64,000 nucleotides of DNA from Flavobacteriales bacterium (lineage in GTDB: Bacteria > Bacteroidota > Bacteroidia > Flavobacteriales > Flavobacteriaceae). Position 1 is the stretch's first letter; each line of letters begins with the position of its first letter. The notes beneath the pieces are model-generated. The model ran no database searches. It was given only the letters and a program-made list of their open reading frames with translations, and had not been told where the DNA came from. The position numbers and the translations under genes are program-made. Positions 9,493-17,651 of the stretch are shown here, piece by piece. The stretch is taken from the NCBI GenBank assembly GCA_017303755.1, contig JAFLBS010000009.1:1-64000 (forward strand), given 5' to 3'.

Positions 9493-9524
9493 AATCGCTC
9501 TACTTTTGTGGGGCGATTTTATTT
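9493..9524 (+). terminator. Terminator of DUF1761 gene with a promoter word in its loop
   Basis: Arms AATCGCTC (9493-9500) and GGGCGATT (9511-9518) pair with one G-T wobble and are followed by TTATTTT. The 10-nt loop contains the complete -7 word TACTTTTG. Confidence 0.75.
9501..9508 (+). promoter_or_regulatory. -7 box (TACTTTTG) inside terminator loop
   Basis: Perfect TAnnTTTG, 15 bp before the TTG start chosen for the next gene. It also argues against the alternative TTG at 9506, which overlaps the box. Confidence 0.55.
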
Positions 9525-10666
9525 TGAAACCTACCTTTAACATATACAAGTCTGTTGGTGAATTACCAACACGATGGAATACTGTTGCCCAAAGCAATGT
9601 ATTCCTGCAAACGCACTATTTAAATGTGTTAGAAGAATCAGCGCCAGTAAATATGCAGTGTTTTTACATTGGTATTTTTGAAAATAATGAACTTATCGGA
9701 GTTTCGTTAGCACAATATCTTGATTTAAACAAATTGGAATCGTTTGGCGAACGTGATAAATGTTTAAAAACCGCGGTTCGGAATTTTGTGTTTAAAAACT
9801 TTGCCTCTCATGTTCTTTTTCTTGGAAACAATATGATTACAGGTCAAAATGGCTATGCTTTTTCTAAAGAAATTGATTTTGAACATATTAGTGAGATTCT
9901 AACACAAACAGCCAAAGAGTTGACTTTATATTTCAAAAACAAAGGAATTAAAATCCACTTGGTTTCGTTTAAAGATTTTTATGAAGAATGTTCTACTGAA
10001 CTTAAAAAACATGATTTTGCTGAAGCATACGAGTTCAATGCGCAACCCAATATGATTTTTTATTTGGATGAGAAATGGAAAAATGCTGATGATTACATAG
10101 CTGCTTTTTCAAAAAAATACCGCGATCAATACAAACGAGCTCATAAAAAATTTGACGGAATACAAGTTAAGAATCTTACTTACGAAGAAATTGCCCGTCA
10201 CGAAAAAACACTCTACAACTTATACCATTACGTTGCTAAAAACGCTCCGTTTAACACTTTTTTCCTCTCTGAAAATCACTTTTCAACTATGAAAAAACAA
10301 TGCCAATCCAACTTCTTGTTGTTTGGATATTTTTTGGGTGAAAAATTGGTTGGATTCCATACTTTACTACTCAACGGAACTGTTCTAGAAACCTATTTCT
10401 TGGGCTATGATGCCGAAGTACAAAAAGAGAATATGTTGTATTTAAACATGCTGTACAACATGACTGAATTTGGCATTGAACACGGATTTAAAAAAATTAT
10501 TTTCGGGCGAACAGCATTGGAAATTAAAAGCTCGATTGGCGCAGTTCCAGTCAAAATGTCGGGATTTTTGTACCACAACAATTCTTTGATTAACAAGTAC
10601 ATCTCTAAAATTTTCCCTCGATTGGAACCTGAAATGGAATGGCAGCAACGGCATCCATTTAGATAA
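9524..10666 (+). CDS. FemAB/GNAT-like acyltransferase-family protein
   Basis: About 380 residues. The C-terminal half (roughly 190-350) has the BioF2/FemAB-like acetyltransferase pattern: FSKKYRDQYKRAHKK, LLFGYFLGEKLVGFHTLLL, then YLNMLYNMTEFGIEHGFKKIIFGR. Proteins of this fold transfer acyl or aminoacyl groups, often in cell-wall or lipid modification; the substrate cannot be told here. No ATG occurs until well into the protein, so a TTG start is needed. TTG at 9524 (KPTFNIYK) fits a -7 box at 9501-9508; TTG at 9506 is the alternative. No neighbouring gene suggests a pathway. Confidence 0.7.
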   Translation: MKPTFNIYKSVGELPTRWNTVAQSNVFLQTHYLNVLEESAPVNMQCFYIGIFENNELIGVSLAQYLDLNKLESFGERDKCLKTAVRNFVFKNFASHVLFLGNNMITGQNGYAFSKEIDFEHISEILTQTAKELTLYFKNKGIKIHLVSFKDFYEECSTELKKHDFAEAYEFNAQPNMIFYLDEKWKNADDYIAAFSKKYRDQYKRAHKKFDGIQVKNLTYEEIARHEKTLYNLYHYVAKNAPFNTFFLSENHFSTMKKQCQSNFLLFGYFLGEKLVGFHTLLLNGTVLETYFLGYDAEVQKENMLYLNMLYNMTEFGIEHGFKKIIFGRTALEIKSSIGAVPVKMSGFLYHNNSLINKYISKIFPRLEPEMEWQQRHPFR

Positions 10667-10777
10667 ATTCCAAAAAACAAAAAACAAATTACAAAATCAA
10701 ACCTTGATCAACAAATCCCAAAATTTTTGAACGTAGTAAATTCGTATGTAAAAGTTTGCTAACTTGGTCAAAAAAAA

Positions 10778-11986
10778 ATGCTGTTTGAATTTGGGTTTTA
10801 CTCTTCACTCCTACTTATTCCTTTTGCTCATGGAATAATTTATAGCATTTTACTTCTCATAAAAGCATACAAAACTGAAAACAAATCCAATTACTGGCTG
10901 AGTATTTTCCTCTTTCTTTGTAGTTTATTTATTGCACCATGGATGCTGGGTTTTGCGGGTTGGTATGACAATCAACCGTATCGAGACGTTCTGTTTTATA
11001 CTCCGTTTCAGCAGTTGTTTTTTATGGGTCCAGTGATTTATTTCTACACTCAAAGTTTGCTGAATCCATCGTTTAAGCTTTCAAAGAAAGACATTTTCCA
11101 TTTTTTTCCTGGTATATTTTACTTACTACTAATGGGCAGTTTTTTGCTGTACGACCAATTCATTTTTGGAGATTATTATTTCTATAAAGATGGAATGGAT
11201 AAAGATTTTGAAAGTTGGTATCAATACAGCGGTTTTGCATCGATGACCATCTATTTTGGATTGAGTATTTTATACTACAACAAATACAAAAAACTAATCG
11301 TCCAAGTTACGAGCAACGCCGATACTCTTTTATTTCGATGGATTCGCAACTATCTTTTTGCCTTTTTAAGCATGATATGTATTCGACTTGCCTTTACATT
11401 ATTAAGTATTATTTTCCCAAAACTCGATTCGTACCAAGGAACTTGGTGGTTTTTCCTGATGTTCTCTTTGATACTTTATTACATTGCCGTGACGGGTTAT
11501 TCGAATTCGATTAGTTCGAAAATTTCATTTCGAATGTCAGTTTTTGATAGAAATCCGATTTTGCTTACTGATAATTCTGCTTCTGATAAAAAGGAAGAAG
11601 CTGTAATCGATATTGAACACGAATTAGTAGAACCCCAAGCTTCGCCCGAAATTGAAGGATGGAAATCGAAAATTGAAGACGTACTATTGACAGAAAAATT
11701 ATACCAAAATCCGGAACTAACCTTAACTGATATTGCTAAGAAATTAAACACCAATGCAGCTGTGATTTCCAAAGCGATTAATCAAGGATTCAAAATGAAC
11801 TTTAACGATTTGATTAATAACTATCGAGTTGAAGCGGTAAAAAAAATGCTGGAACAAGGCGAGCACAAAAAATCTACTTTACTCGGAATTGCTTTTGATT
11901 GCGGATTCAATTCGAAAGCCACTTTTAATCGCGCTTTTAAGAAAAACTCGGGTATTTCTCCAAAAGAGTACACAAACAAGATTTGA
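10778..11986 (+). CDS. Membrane-bound AraC-family transcriptional regulator
   Basis: 402 residues. The first ~240 hold about seven hydrophobic helices (LLLIPFAHGIIYSILLLI..., FFMGPVIYFYTQSLL, IFYLLLMGSFLLYDQFIF, and others). After a charged linker, residues ~290-402 are an AraC/XylS DNA-binding domain with two helix-turn-helices (LTLTDIAKKLNTNAAVISKAIN and LLGIAFDCGFNSKATFNRAFKK, then SGISPKEYTNK). This 7TM-like plus AraC architecture is common in Bacteroidota and suggests direct coupling of a membrane signal to transcription; the ligand is unknown. The downstream GIN/DoxX/lipoprotein genes on the same strand are possible but unproven targets. Confidence 0.87.
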   Translation: MLFEFGFYSSLLLIPFAHGIIYSILLLIKAYKTENKSNYWLSIFLFLCSLFIAPWMLGFAGWYDNQPYRDVLFYTPFQQLFFMGPVIYFYTQSLLNPSFKLSKKDIFHFFPGIFYLLLMGSFLLYDQFIFGDYYFYKDGMDKDFESWYQYSGFASMTIYFGLSILYYNKYKKLIVQVTSNADTLLFRWIRNYLFAFLSMICIRLAFTLLSIIFPKLDSYQGTWWFFLMFSLILYYIAVTGYSNSISSKISFRMSVFDRNPILLTDNSASDKKEEAVIDIEHELVEPQASPEIEGWKSKIEDVLLTEKLYQNPELTLTDIAKKLNTNAAVISKAINQGFKMNFNDLINNYRVEAVKKMLEQGEHKKSTLLGIAFDCGFNSKATFNRAFKKNSGISPKEYTNKI

Positions 11987-12146
11987 AACCTTAAACTTCA
12001 CATCAAGCAATCCCTTTATTCTACTACCACTTTTAATCAATTATCATTTAAGACTTGAATAGTTTGGCTCAAATTATAATTTGAAGCGTTTGGTTATTGT
12101 TGTTACTGCAACTTTGCTTCGATAATAACAAATTAAAAAAGTATTT

Positions 12147-12812
12147 ATGAAAAAATTATGTATCGCAATGAGTATGATTTTAGTATCAACTTTTGCAAAC
12201 GCACAACTAAAAGGCTCTGGAAAAACCATTTCAAAAACGTATGATTACACCAACTTCGACAAGGTTTATTTTGAAGACATTGACGGCAAAATAGAAGTTG
12301 AAATTGGGAAAACGTGGAGCATATCAGTAGTTATTGATGATAATTTGGAAGAATTTTTAGAGGTGATCAAAAACGCAACTGAAAACGAACTAAAAATTAT
12401 TTTTAAAAACAATGAGAACAATCGGAAGTACGTAGAAAATACAAACGTTAAAATCAAAATCACGATGCCAGAAGCTTCGGTTATTAAAAACTCTGGAAAT
12501 AGTAATATTAAAGTTTCTGGAGTAGTTGGACGTTATTTTAGAATTGAAATTGCAGGAAATGGTGACGCGATTTGTTCAGGAACTGTTGACCAATTGGATA
12601 TTGAAAAAACAGGAAACGGCGATGTGATTGCCAAAGGAATTGAGGCCAAAAATGCCAAAATCAAAAGTTCTGGAAACGGAGATGTTGTGGTCAATGTTGC
12701 TGAAAATCTAACCGCAAAAAACAACGGAAACGGAGATGTAAAAAACTTCGGAAAGGCAGCATTTGACTCATCATCAAAGTCAGTTGGTAATGGCGAATTA
12801 CTACGTTTATAA
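12147..12812 (+). CDS. GIN-domain (DUF2807) secreted protein
   Basis: 221 residues with a signal peptide (1-19, ending ANA). The rest is the 'head GIN' beta-helical domain: repeated Gly-Asn-Gly turns (AGNGDAICSG, TGNGDVIAKG, SGNGDVVVN, NGNGDVKNFG, VGNGELLRL) spaced about 18-20 residues apart. The family is exported in Bacteroidota and is assigned to an adhesin-like or envelope role on limited evidence. It begins a same-strand cluster with DoxX and a small lipoprotein, 25 bp before the DoxX start. Confidence 0.82.
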   Translation: MKKLCIAMSMILVSTFANAQLKGSGKTISKTYDYTNFDKVYFEDIDGKIEVEIGKTWSISVVIDDNLEEFLEVIKNATENELKIIFKNNENNRKYVENTNVKIKITMPEASVIKNSGNSNIKVSGVVGRYFRIEIAGNGDAICSGTVDQLDIEKTGNGDVIAKGIEAKNAKIKSSGNGDVVVNVAENLTAKNNGNGDVKNFGKAAFDSSSKSVGNGELLRL

Positions 12813-12837
12813 GAGTTTCAATCATCAAAAATCAATC

Positions 12838-13326
12838 ATGAAATTAATCACTAAAATCACACAACCCATTTTGCTGCAAAAATGGTGGCAAGATGCTTTT
12901 TTAGCTTTACCAAGAATCATTTGTGGTTACTTATTGACTGTTGAATTTGGAGCACCCAAATTTGGTTTGCCTTGGTCGCCATTAGACAACAATTTGAATT
13001 TATTTGAAGTTGCTTTTTGGTTTCCGAATGACGTGGCCGAATACGGTGGAATCTTTGCATTGTTTCCAGCCTTTTTCGCTTGGATGGGCGCATTTTCGGA
13101 AGGAATTGGCGGCATACTATTGTTGCTCGGATTTCAGACTCGAATCGCTTCTTTTTTGATTATTTGCACCATGCTTGTCGCTATGTTTATGCAACAATGG
13201 CAACAAGGAATGTGGAACATGTTGCCGGCCATGGGATTTTTATGGATTGGAATGTTCTACTTCATTTTAGGTTCAGGACGATTTGGTATTGACTATTTAC
13301 TGACTAAAAAAACTCAGAAATCATGA
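12838..13326 (+). CDS. DoxX-family membrane protein
   Basis: 162 residues from ATG 12838. The frame is open further upstream, but that part overlaps the GIN gene and lacks conserved sequence. Four hydrophobic segments and the patterns RIICGYLLTVEFGAPKFG, GALSEGIGGILLLLGFQTR-like (here GAFSEGIGGILLLLGFQTR) and MLVAMFMQQW identify the DoxX family of inner membrane proteins, usually linked to redox or sulfur metabolism without a settled biochemical role. It overlaps the following lipoprotein gene by 4 bp (ATGA), which indicates translational coupling. Confidence 0.85.
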   Translation: MKLITKITQPILLQKWWQDAFLALPRIICGYLLTVEFGAPKFGLPWSPLDNNLNLFEVAFWFPNDVAEYGGIFALFPAFFAWMGAFSEGIGGILLLLGFQTRIASFLIICTMLVAMFMQQWQQGMWNMLPAMGFLWIGMFYFILGSGRFGIDYLLTKKTQKS

Positions 13327-13685
13327 AAAGTGTTATCGTATTCACATTATTTGTGATTAGTTTATTGATGTGCAGTTGTGTTCAAAAAACGCACAAACGA
13401 ATCGTAGTAGTTACTTTGGATGTGTCTAAAGTTGACAACATTCAGTCGGTTGGAATTAGAGGAAACGGCCAACCTTTGAGTTGGGAAACGGATTATCCGA
13501 TGCAAGAAATGGTCAAAGACAGTTTGTACAAAGCCATCATTACTACTGAAACAGGTTATTTATTTGCGGAAGGAAAATGCACGGTGAATGGCAATTTTGA
13601 ATTGCAAGACCAACCCAATCGCAGAATTAATTTTGACACTAAAAACGACACTACTTTTGTTGATTTAGTGTTTGATAAAGAATAA
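13323..13685 (+). CDS. Small lipoprotein with starch-binding-like fold (hypothetical)
   Basis: 120 residues. A hydrophobic N-terminus ends in a Cys-containing stretch (LLMCSC) consistent with a lipobox. The remainder (VGIRGNGQPLSWETDYPM, YKAIITTETGYLFAEGKCTVNG, ELQDQPNRRI) has the spacing seen in CBM20/CBM48-like beta-sandwich modules: a GNxxxLSWxxxxxM start, a middle strand in a Kxx(V/F)NG context and a PNR end. That assignment is an inference from pattern and no carbohydrate ligand is known. The start overlaps the DoxX stop, so the two should be co-translated. It ends 4 bp from the convergent DUF4345 gene. Confidence 0.65.
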   Translation: MKSVIVFTLFVISLLMCSCVQKTHKRIVVVTLDVSKVDNIQSVGIRGNGQPLSWETDYPMQEMVKDSLYKAIITTETGYLFAEGKCTVNGNFELQDQPNRRINFDTKNDTTFVDLVFDKE

Positions 13686-13689
13686 CTAT

Positions 13690-14064
13690 TTAGCTTGATT
13701 TTTTTAGGAGATAACAACCATAAAAAGCTAAAATGAGTTCACCAAAACAACCAAAAAGCAATAGTGACGAAGGAATTCCATCCATTGTAAAACTAATCAA
13801 ACGACCGAGCGCCAAACCCAACATAAAAAGGATGTTGGAAATTGTGGCAGCTTTCCAATAGTGTTTTTGAATCAAAGCCAAAGACCAGAAAAAAGCAAAA
13901 GCCAAATAAATTCCCATGATGGCTTTGTACACATTGTGCTCGTCAATAGAGTTGGGATGAATATCGAAGAGTAAATTAGGCTGAAAACCATAGACCAAAG
14001 CAACTGCAATCACAATTGGAATGGAAATGTAGAAGTGAAGATTTCGAACTATTTTATTTGCCAT
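13690..14064 (-). CDS. DUF4345-family membrane protein
   Basis: 124 residues with four predicted transmembrane helices. Landmarks of the family: YGFQPNLLFDI after the first helix, then YKAIMGIYLAFAFFW, ATISNILFMLGLALGRLISFTMDGIPS and a GELILAFYGCYLL end. Function of the family is unknown. A TACTTTTG box at 14070-14077 lies only five bases before the ATG, which implies a very short or absent 5' leader. Convergent with the preceding lipoprotein gene (4-bp gap). Confidence 0.8.
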   Translation of the reverse strand: MANKIVRNLHFYISIPIVIAVALVYGFQPNLLFDIHPNSIDEHNVYKAIMGIYLAFAFFWSLALIQKHYWKAATISNILFMLGLALGRLISFTMDGIPSSLLLFGCFGELILAFYGCYLLKKSS

Positions 14065-14069
14065 GAATT

Positions 14070-14077
14070 CAAAAGTA
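14070..14077 (-). promoter_or_regulatory. -7 box (TACTTTTG) of DUF4345 gene
   Basis: Perfect TAnnTTTG five bases from the start codon; predicts a leaderless or nearly leaderless transcript. Confidence 0.55.
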
Positions 14078-14105
14078 CGAAAAATAGCTATTGAAATGAT
14101 TTGCC

Positions 14106-14248
14106 CTAGCCCAGATTGTAGTGGAAAGCTTTTTATGAAAAAAGCTTACAATTTTTAGGGTTTCAAAGCGACCAACGGAAGCTCTTGAAACCCTATTAAA
14201 TTGTTGCTTTTTGAATAAAAACTTGGAACGGAAAGCGGGATTGGCTAC
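14106..14248 (-). repeat. Dispersed 3' structured element, copy A
   Basis: On the plus strand it begins CTAGCCCAGATTGTAGTGGA and ends AACGGAAAGCGGGATTGGCT plus AC. Inside are a hairpin of AAGCTTTTT/AAAAAAGCTT arms and a second hairpin (14158-14166 with 14185-14193, 9 bp perfect) whose loop carries AGCGACCAACGGAAGCT. Copies B (43344-43485) and C (32936-33006) share the termini. The end nearest the gene overlaps the ABC-F stop codon. Confidence 0.75.
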
Positions 14249-16155
14249 AAATTATCAATCTCGCCTTGCACGATTTCCCATTCTTCGAGGAGTTTGTCTA
14301 GCTCGGATTTCTTTTTGTTGTAGGCGATGAAGAAATTGGCATCTTCAATGTGTTTGTCGTAGTTGGAAGCCAAGGCTTTGTCATCGTTTTGGATGTCTTT
14401 TTCGAGTTGTTGAATCTGACTTTCGATTTTGCTTAAACGGTTTTGCAACGACTTATTTTTCTTTTGATCTTCGTACGAAAGTTTGTTGTTAGTATTCGCT
14501 TTGGCTTCTTCTTTTACAACGTCTTTTTTCTCTACTTCGCGCATATTTTCGAGGTTGCGTTGCTCGAGGAAGAAGTTGATATCGCCTAAATATTCTTTGA
14601 TTTTTTGATCTTTGAATTCGTATACAATGTTCGACATTCCTTGTAGAAAATCACGGTCGTGAGACACTAAAAGTAAGGTTCCTTCGTATTTTTGGAGCGC
14701 GGCTTTAAGTACGTTTTTCGACTTTATATCAAGGTGATTCGTAGGTTCGTCCATCACCAAAACGTTGATGGGTTGCAACAATAATTTGCACAGAGCCAAA
14801 CGATTGCGTTCGCCACCCGAAAGCACTTTTACTTTTTTCTCTACATCGTCGCCACGGAAGAGGAACGAACCCAACATGTCGCGCACTTTGGAGCGATTGG
14901 TGTCGGTTGCGGCGTTTTCCATGGTTTCGAGCAATGTGATTTCGCCGTCTAGATATTCTGCCTGATTCTGGGCAAAATAACCTACCTGAACGTTGTGTCC
15001 GAGTTTGATTTCGCCTTGGAATTCGAATTCGTTGACAATGGCTTTGATGAACGTGGATTTTCCTTGACCGTTCTGACCAACAAAAGCGATTTTACTTCCG
15101 CGTTCGACTAGAAGAGAAATATCTTTAAGAATGACTTTATCGCCGTAGGCTTTGGTCACATTTTCGGCTTCGATGACCACTTTTCCTGGCACTTTTGAAA
15201 CGGGAAACGAGATGTTCATGACCGAGTTGTCGTCTTCGTCTACTTCGATGCGCTCCACTTTATCGAGTTTTTTGATGAGTGATTGTGCCATCGAAGCTTT
15301 GCTGGCTTTGGCACGGAATTTCTCAATCAATTTTTCGGTTTCTTCGATTTTCTTTTGTTGATTTTTTTGGGTAGCGAGTTGTTTTTCGCGGATTTCGTGA
15401 CGTAATTCTAAATATTGAGAATACGGTTTATTGAAATCGTAGGCTTTTCCGAGGGAAATTTCGATGGTGCGATTGGTTACATTATCAAGGAACATTTTAT
15501 CGTGAGAAACGATGACTACCACTCCGGGAAAATTACGTAAAAAACTTTCGAGCCAAATGATACTTTCAATGTCTAAGTGGTTGGTTGGCTCATCCAACAA
15601 AAGAATATCATTACTTTGTAATAATAATTTTGCCAATTCGATACGCATGCGCCATCCGCCCGAAAAAGTGTCGGTTTGATCATTGAACACTTCGCGTTTG
15701 AAACCTAAACCTAAAAGGATTTTTTCGGTATCACCAACGTAATTATAACCGCCGAGTAATTCGAAGCGATGTGTATATTCGGATAAATCTTCGATGATTT
15801 GGTTGTATTCTTCGCTTTCGTAATCCGTACGAGTGACTAAAAGATGATTGATTTGCTCTAGCTTTTTTTCAACCGCTTTGATTTCGGTGAAGGCTTCGTA
15901 GGCTTCTTCGAGAACTGTTCGGCCGTGTTCAAAATCGATATCTTGACGAAGAAAACCCATTTTGACTTCTTTTTCGGTGGCTATTTGTCCAGAATCAGGT
16001 TTAAAATCGCCCGCTAATATTTTAAGCATGGTTGATTTTCCAGCACCGTTTTTACCAACAAGACCAACTCTATCTCCGGCACCGAGCCTGAAAGTTACTT
16101 CTTCAAAAAGATACGTACCACCAAAAGAAACCGATAAATTATGAATATTAAGCAT
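14245..16155 (-). CDS. ABC-F family ATPase (ribosome-associated type)
   Basis: 636 residues with two ABC ATPase domains and no membrane segment. First domain: Walker A GLVGKNGAGKST, signature FSGGWRMRIELAKLL, Walker B ILLLDEPTNHLD. Second: AFVGQNGQGKST, LSGGERNRLALCKLL, VLVMDEPTNHLD. The inter-domain linker (about 250-320) is long and charged (RHEIREKQLATQKNQQKK...), as in the P-site tRNA interaction motif of ABC-F proteins, and a C-terminal coiled coil (about 560-636) follows. Family members act on the ribosome in translation or antibiotic protection. The start is ATG 16155 (MLNIHNLSVSFGG); the longer frame reaches into the divergent DUF983 gene. The stop codon lies within repeat element copy A. 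Confidence 0.92.
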   Translation of the reverse strand: MLNIHNLSVSFGGTYLFEEVTFRLGAGDRVGLVGKNGAGKSTMLKILAGDFKPDSGQIATEKEVKMGFLRQDIDFEHGRTVLEEAYEAFTEIKAVEKKLEQINHLLVTRTDYESEEYNQIIEDLSEYTHRFELLGGYNYVGDTEKILLGLGFKREVFNDQTDTFSGGWRMRIELAKLLLQSNDILLLDEPTNHLDIESIIWLESFLRNFPGVVVIVSHDKMFLDNVTNRTIEISLGKAYDFNKPYSQYLELRHEIREKQLATQKNQQKKIEETEKLIEKFRAKASKASMAQSLIKKLDKVERIEVDEDDNSVMNISFPVSKVPGKVVIEAENVTKAYGDKVILKDISLLVERGSKIAFVGQNGQGKSTFIKAIVNEFEFQGEIKLGHNVQVGYFAQNQAEYLDGEITLLETMENAATDTNRSKVRDMLGSFLFRGDDVEKKVKVLSGGERNRLALCKLLLQPINVLVMDEPTNHLDIKSKNVLKAALQKYEGTLLLVSHDRDFLQGMSNIVYEFKDQKIKEYLGDINFFLEQRNLENMREVEKKDVVKEEAKANTNNKLSYEDQKKNKSLQNRLSKIESQIQQLEKDIQNDDKALASNYDKHIEDANFFIAYNKKKSELDKLLEEWEIVQGEIDNL

Positions 16156-16197
16156 ATAATTTGTGACAATTGTTACATTAGAAACTTTCGTAAAGAG

Positions 16198-16205
16198 TAC
16201 CTTTG
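16198..16205 (+). promoter_or_regulatory. -7 box (TACCTTTG) of DUF983 gene
   Basis: Perfect TAnnTTTG word 16 bp before ATG 16222; it excludes the in-frame ATG at 16141. Confidence 0.65.
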
Positions 16206-16221
16206 TAGAAAATTTTTGCAA

Positions 16222-16608
16222 ATGTTAAAAAAAGGAACCGTAATAAATAGTATTTTAACAGGAAGTTGTCCTAAATGTCAAGAAGAAAGTATGTATGTGG
16301 TAAAAAACCCATACCAACTGAAGACTTTATACAAAATGCATGAAAAATGCAGTCATTGTGGAACTGTTTACAAAATTGAGCCTTCTTTCTTTTATGGCGC
16401 TATGTATGTAAGTTATGCAGTTTCGATTGCGTTTGGAGTTGCATTTTTTGTGATTACACATTATTTTTTACAAACGAGTTTACCTATTTCATTCATTACC
16501 ATTGTGGCTGGGTTGATAGCGTTAATGCCTGTAATTGCTAGGCTTTCGAGAAACATATACATCAATCTTTTTGTTCATTTTGATAAAGATTGGAAAAACC
16601 ATTCTTAA
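16222..16608 (+). CDS. DUF983-family membrane protein
   Basis: 128 residues. The N-terminus has two zinc-binding-type CxxC pairs (GSCPKCQEE and KCSHCGTVY), then two transmembrane helices (about 55-80 and 88-105) and a short cytosolic tail. This Cys4 plus two-helix arrangement is typical of DUF983 proteins, which have no established function. The start at 16222 is set by the -7 box at 16198-16205. Its 3' end overlaps the end of the convergent FAD oxidoreductase gene by 47 bp. Confidence 0.82.
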   Translation: MLKKGTVINSILTGSCPKCQEESMYVVKNPYQLKTLYKMHEKCSHCGTVYKIEPSFFYGAMYVSYAVSIAFGVAFFVITHYFLQTSLPISFITIVAGLIALMPVIARLSRNIYINLFVHFDKDWKNHS

Positions 16609-17638
16609 ATCGTTTGATGTTGACATAATCGTCGAGCTCAACTTGATGCTCAATATGCTGAAATAACATTTTAGCCATTGATGGCGCCAACATTACTCCG
16701 CGCGTTCCTAGACCGTTGAGAAGATGTAGATTTCTGTGTATCGGATGTGTTCCGAGCATAGGTTTTCTGTCTTTTACAGTTGGTCGAACACCCGCATTAT
16801 GGTCGAGTACTTCAAAATCACATTGAATAAGATCACGAAGTTCTTTTAGTAACTCTTCTTTTCCTTCTTGGGTTGGCGTATTGGTTTTGTCGGTCCAATT
16901 GTAGGTTGCTCCTACTTTGTACAAATCGTTTCCTATAGGCAATATAAAAATGGAAGTTTTAATAGTAACATCCAAATCCAAATTAGGCGCTTTAATAAGC
17001 AATAATTCACCTTTAGCTCCGTCAAGCGGCAATGAATTGAAAAATGGATTTAAAAGCATTCCAAAGCCTTCTGCGAAGACAATGTGTCGTGCTTTGAAGT
17101 CTTTATACTGAACAAAGTCGGCATGAAAAATAATTTCATTGTGTTGAAATGATTCTTTTAAATAAGAATTGTTTTTTGAAAGGTAGTTGATATAAGAATC
17201 GATAAGAACATTTGTGTCAACGTAGCCTGTTCGCAAAACTTCACCGTATCCGTAGGGTGAATCAATAGAATTATACTTTTTATTTACAATTGTAGTAGAG
17301 AGATAATCGGTCAAACCCGGTTTATCAGAAGCTGTAAACCAATTGTTCTGTTCTTCAATGGAAAAGTATTTTCGTAACAGTGGAATTTTAATATCAATTT
17401 TGACTTTTAATTTTTTCTCTATTTGAAGATAAAACTCATCCAGTAAATTGAGTTGTTCTTTGGATTGCCAAACTTCAGTAAATCGTTTTAGAATAACAGG
17501 ATTGTACAATCCTGCTGCTACATAGGATGCCTTTTGTGAATTGTCATTGAAAACAATAATTTGTTTGCGATGACTTAAAGCAGTTTCTGCAAAACAAATT
17601 CCAGCTAATCCTGAACCAACAATGATATAATCGTACAT
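16562..17638 (-). CDS. FAD-dependent oxidoreductase (DAO/ThiO-like)
   Basis: 358 residues from MYDYIIVGSGLAG, where the dinucleotide-binding GxGxxG motif lies at residues 8-13. A second FAD-contact segment (HIVFAEGFG) and a C-terminal GVRPTVKDRKPMLGTHP...LLNGLGTRGVMLAPSMAKML block match the D-amino-acid oxidase/glycine oxidase fold. It probably oxidises a small amine, but the substrate cannot be assigned. The ATG at 17638 was chosen because a TACCTTTG box lies at 17669-17676; the frame extends to 17671, into that box. The 3' end overlaps the convergent DUF983 gene. Confidence 0.83.
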   Translation of the reverse strand: MYDYIIVGSGLAGICFAETALSHRKQIIVFNDNSQKASYVAAGLYNPVILKRFTEVWQSKEQLNLLDEFYLQIEKKLKVKIDIKIPLLRKYFSIEEQNNWFTASDKPGLTDYLSTTIVNKKYNSIDSPYGYGEVLRTGYVDTNVLIDSYINYLSKNNSYLKESFQHNEIIFHADFVQYKDFKARHIVFAEGFGMLLNPFFNSLPLDGAKGELLLIKAPNLDLDVTIKTSIFILPIGNDLYKVGATYNWTDKTNTPTQEGKEELLKELRDLIQCDFEVLDHNAGVRPTVKDRKPMLGTHPIHRNLHLLNGLGTRGVMLAPSMAKMLFQHIEHQVELDDYVNIKRFKNGFSNLYQNEQKD

Positions 17639-17651
17639 AATAAAATAGAGC

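Noticed and set aside
16141-16221. N-terminal extension of the DUF983 protein
   Set aside because: The -7 box TACCTTTG (16198-16205) lies inside it, and the extension is antisense to the ABC-F 5' end.
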